Source of the DNA: Reyranella soli
Lineage (GTDB): Bacteria > Pseudomonadota > Alphaproteobacteria > Reyranellales > Reyranellaceae
Length of the DNA: 57,338 nucleotides
Assembly: GCF_007992495.1 (NCBI RefSeq)
Contig: NZ_BKAJ01000008.1
Location: 1 to 57,338 of the forward strand
Reading direction: 5' to 3'
Shown: positions 55,347-57,338 of the stretch, one piece after another
Layout: each line of letters begins with the position of its first letter
Position numbering within the stretch: position 1 is the first letter of the stretch
Made by a program: the position numbers and the translations under genes
Notes under the pieces: model-generated
Told to the model about the DNA's origin: nothing
Database searches by the model: none
Seen by the model: only the letters and a program-made list of their open reading frames with translations

Positions 55347-56323
55347 CCGGCTACAGTCCTCCGGGGCCGCTCGGCGCCGGCAGTGCACCTCTCGGCAATC
55401 TGGGCACGGTCGTCCCTGAAGAGGACGCTGTCGCCTGCCTGGCTGCGGCGTGGGACGTCGGCATCCGCCACTACGATACGGCACCGCACTACGGCGCCGG
55501 GTTGGCCGAACACCGGCTGGGCAATGCCCTGCGCAGCCGGCCGCGCGACGCCTATACGCTCTCCACCAAGGTCGGCCGATTGCTTCACGCCGCGCCAGAG
55601 ACGCGGGAAGTGAGCCAGGGCTTCGTGCACGCCTTGCCGTTCCGCCGGACCTTCGACTACACCGCCGCCGGCACGATCCGCTCCCTCGAGGACAGCCATC
55701 AGCGCACGGGCCTCAATCGGTTCGACATCGTCTATATCCACGACTGCGCCGAGGACTGGCATGGCGCCGCCTTCAAGGACCGCTTCGCCGAGGCAATGGC
55801 CGGCGCCGTCAAGGTCTTGGGCGCGATGCGCGATCGCGGTGAGATCCGGGCCTGGGGCATGGGACTCAATCTGGTCGAGCCCGCGCTCGCCTGTCTCGAG
55901 ACGGAGCGGCCGGACATCTTCCTCATTGCCGGGCGCTACACGCTGCTCGACCACACGGCGCTCGCCCGGCTGTTTCCGGCCTGCGCCGCCAAGGGGGTGA
56001 AGGTCGTGCTGGGCGGGCCTTACAATTCCGGCCTGCTGGCGGGCGGCACGACCTTCAACTACGTGCCCGCCGAGCCCGACATGGTGGCTCGCGCCCAAGC
56101 CATCCGTGCGATCTGTGAGCGTCACGGCGTCGACATCAAGGCCGCGGCGCTGCAGTTCTGCGCAGCTCATCCGGTCGTCGCCGCCGTGATTCCCGGTCCG
56201 CGCACCGCTGCCGAAGTGAAACAGAATGCGGCTCTCATGCAGGCCGACATTCCTGGTGCCCTGTGGTCCGAGCTGCGCCGCGCCGGCCTGCTGCCGGAGA
56301 GCGCCCCTACACCGGAAAAATAG
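55343..56323 (+). CDS. Aldo/keto reductase, probable L-fucose-type aldose dehydrogenase
   Basis: 326 aa TIM barrel. Catalytic tetrad D45 and Y50 (YDTAPHYG), K76 (STKVG) and H133 (YIHDC). The order and the insertion VHALPFRRTFDYTAAGTIRSLEDS are characteristic of D-threo-aldose 1-dehydrogenase/L-fucose dehydrogenase and pyridoxal 4-dehydrogenase. It would oxidise the sugar at C1 to the lactone with NAD(P)+. The start overlaps the fucU stop. Fuconolactone would be the substrate of the following gene product. Confidence 0.9.
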   Translation: MTGYSPPGPLGAGSAPLGNLGTVVPEEDAVACLAAAWDVGIRHYDTAPHYGAGLAEHRLGNALRSRPRDAYTLSTKVGRLLHAAPETREVSQGFVHALPFRRTFDYTAAGTIRSLEDSHQRTGLNRFDIVYIHDCAEDWHGAAFKDRFAEAMAGAVKVLGAMRDRGEIRAWGMGLNLVEPALACLETERPDIFLIAGRYTLLDHTALARLFPACAAKGVKVVLGGPYNSGLLAGGTTFNYVPAEPDMVARAQAIRAICERHGVDIKAAALQFCAAHPVVAAVIPGPRTAAEVKQNAALMQADIPGALWSELRRAGLLPESAPTPEK

Positions 56324-56334
56324 GCGCCGGAAAG

Positions 56335-57150
56335 ATGATCCGGGTCGACGCCCACCATCACGTCTGGACCATCGCGCGTGGCGACTACCGATGGCTGTCT
56401 TCTGACATGTCGATCGCCCGCGACTACGGGCTGGACGACCTTCGCCCCTTGCTGGGCGGCATCACCGCGACCGTGCTGGTGCAGGCCGCCGACAGCGAGG
56501 CCGAAACCGCTTTCATGCTGGACGTCGCACGCGGCTCGGCGGGCCTGGTGCGCGGCGTGGTCGGCTGGACGGACCTCGCGTCGCCCGGCGCGCCGGCCCG
56601 CATCGCCGAGCTTGCCGCCGATCCCTTGCTGAAGGGCCTTCGCCCGATGCTGCAGGATATCGACGACACCGCCTGGATCCTACGTCCTACCGTTCAGCCG
56701 GCGCTCGCCGCCATGGCGCGACACGGCCTGCGCTTCGATGCCCTCATCAAGCCGCGCCATCTTCCCGTCATTGGCGAGCTGGCGCAGCGCTATGCCGATC
56801 TTGCGGTCGTGATCGATCACGCCGCCAAGCCGGACATTGCCAACCGCGCCTTGCGACCATGGGCGGACCACATGGCACGACTGGCTCGCGAGACACCGTG
56901 GTGCTGCAAGGTGTCGGGCCTGGTCACCGAGGCACAGGCGGACTGGCGGATCGACGATCTACGTCCCTATGTCGATCATCTGCTCGCGACGTTCGGGCCG
57001 GATCGCCTGATGTGGGGCAGCGACTGGCCGGTCGTCACGCTGGCGAGCAACTACCAGCGCTGGCGTGAGGCGGCGATGACCCTCCTGCCGGCGGATGCCC
57101 ATGACACCGTGTTGGGCGGCACCGCCATACGATTCTACGGTCTGTTTTGA
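56335..57150 (+). CDS. Amidohydrolase-2 family lactonase (L-fuconolactonase-like)
   Basis: 271 aa from the ATG at 56335, behind GGAAAG. Metal site IRVDAHHHVW (H7-x-H9), IDHAAKPDI in mid-barrel and WGSDWPVV near the C-terminus give the usual His/Asp set of the amidohydrolase-2 group that includes L-fuconolactonase, L-rhamnono-lactonase and 2-pyrone-4,6-dicarboxylate lactonase. Context (FucU and aldose dehydrogenase) favours a sugar lactone. It starts 11 nt after the reductase gene. The next steps (dehydratase, aldolase) are not in the window. Confidence 0.9.
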   Translation: MIRVDAHHHVWTIARGDYRWLSSDMSIARDYGLDDLRPLLGGITATVLVQAADSEAETAFMLDVARGSAGLVRGVVGWTDLASPGAPARIAELAADPLLKGLRPMLQDIDDTAWILRPTVQPALAAMARHGLRFDALIKPRHLPVIGELAQRYADLAVVIDHAAKPDIANRALRPWADHMARLARETPWCCKVSGLVTEAQADWRIDDLRPYVDHLLATFGPDRLMWGSDWPVVTLASNYQRWREAAMTLLPADAHDTVLGGTAIRFYGLF

Positions 57151-57304
57151 CGGCTTTGCGGCTGATGGCGAAAGCATTGCTGGCACCCGGCCAGAGCGAT
57201 ACAAAAAGTGGCGTGATCGCCGGTCCGGTCCGCCAGCCTCAGGCGAAGCCGGTAGCGCAAATAGTAGCTCTGCACAGTGGTTTTGACGAGCTGGCGAGGG
57301 GCCG

Positions 57305-57338
57305 ATGAGATTGCCTGCACTGCTGGCACGGTACCTGA
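57305..57338 (+). CDS. Possible start of a further gene, cut by the window edge
   Basis: An ATG at 57305 four bases after GAGGG opens an uninterrupted frame to the end of the window (MRLPALLARYL). It is far too short to identify. The preceding 154 bp (57151-57304) contain no gene that I can support. Confidence 0.35.
   Translation, partial: MRLPALLARYL

Overview
The window is about 57 kb of GC-rich chromosomal DNA, almost fully coding, with many ATGA and GTGA stop/start overlaps. Gene content points to a soil- or plant-associated alphaproteobacterium: a DUF3141-Pta-FabI-AckA cluster, Bug-type and NitT/TauT-type binding proteins, and several CaiB/MaoC/acyl-CoA modules. A Reyranella- or Bradyrhizobium-like lineage would fit, but the sequence alone does not settle this. 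No phage, plasmid or CRISPR locus is visible. The one RNA gene is tRNA-Glu(UUC) at 2810-2885.

Layout. 1-2.9 kb: two small unknown proteins, recJ, tRNA-Glu. 3.0-10.4 kb: a LysR regulator divergent from a flavin monooxygenase, a three-gene NitT/TauT ABC importer and a creatinase/ectoine-hydrolase-like M24 protein that has lost its metal ligands; a DAO-type amine oxidase converges on it. This looks like uptake and breakdown of an unknown nitrogenous compound. 10.4-13.2 kb: a Ca2+/H+ antiporter divergent from a SphA-like barrel and a membrane protein. 13.3-18.4 kb: DUF3141 hydrolase, phosphate acyltransferase, FabI and acetate kinase, probably acyl-CoA overflow to acid plus ATP. 18.4-24.0 kb: two GNAT enzymes, secreted unknown proteins, the DUF3300/DUF2950 pair and a Sel1-repeat protein. 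24.0-27.1 kb: a MarR-controlled DHA2/EmrA drug-efflux locus with a visible operator dyad.

27.1-38.0 kb: a Tat-exported sulfatase, an Asp-box propeller with a Leu-type ABC binding protein, a dienelactone hydrolase plus HpaB-like hydroxylase, a propeller-VOC-GST operon, a YbjQ protein and a Bug binding protein. 38.0-45.8 kb: one minus-strand operon, PrpD-MaoC-acyl-CoA dehydrogenase-MaoC-CaiB-CitE-unknown-MFS, which reads as a branched C5-dicarboxylate (methylsuccinate, mesaconate or itaconate type) route to acetyl-CoA plus a keto acid. 46.6-53.1 kb: an Fbp-type ABC importer, then CaiB and a crotonase without the usual catalytic glutamates. 53.2-57.2 kb: a PhyH dioxygenase, a DehI-like protein and a non-phosphorylating L-fucose-type sugar cluster (FucU, aldo/keto reductase, lactonase).

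The most unusual layer lies between genes. Two families of palindromic repeats recur. Family A has arms around TCCCTCGCTRCGCTCGGGAT; one copy is a perfect 30-bp inverted repeat around a broken GIY-YIG nuclease gene, and two other copies have a 21-nt spacer instead. Family B consists of GC-rich self-complementary hairpins in opposed pairs whose bases co-vary, two of which lie directly against start codons.
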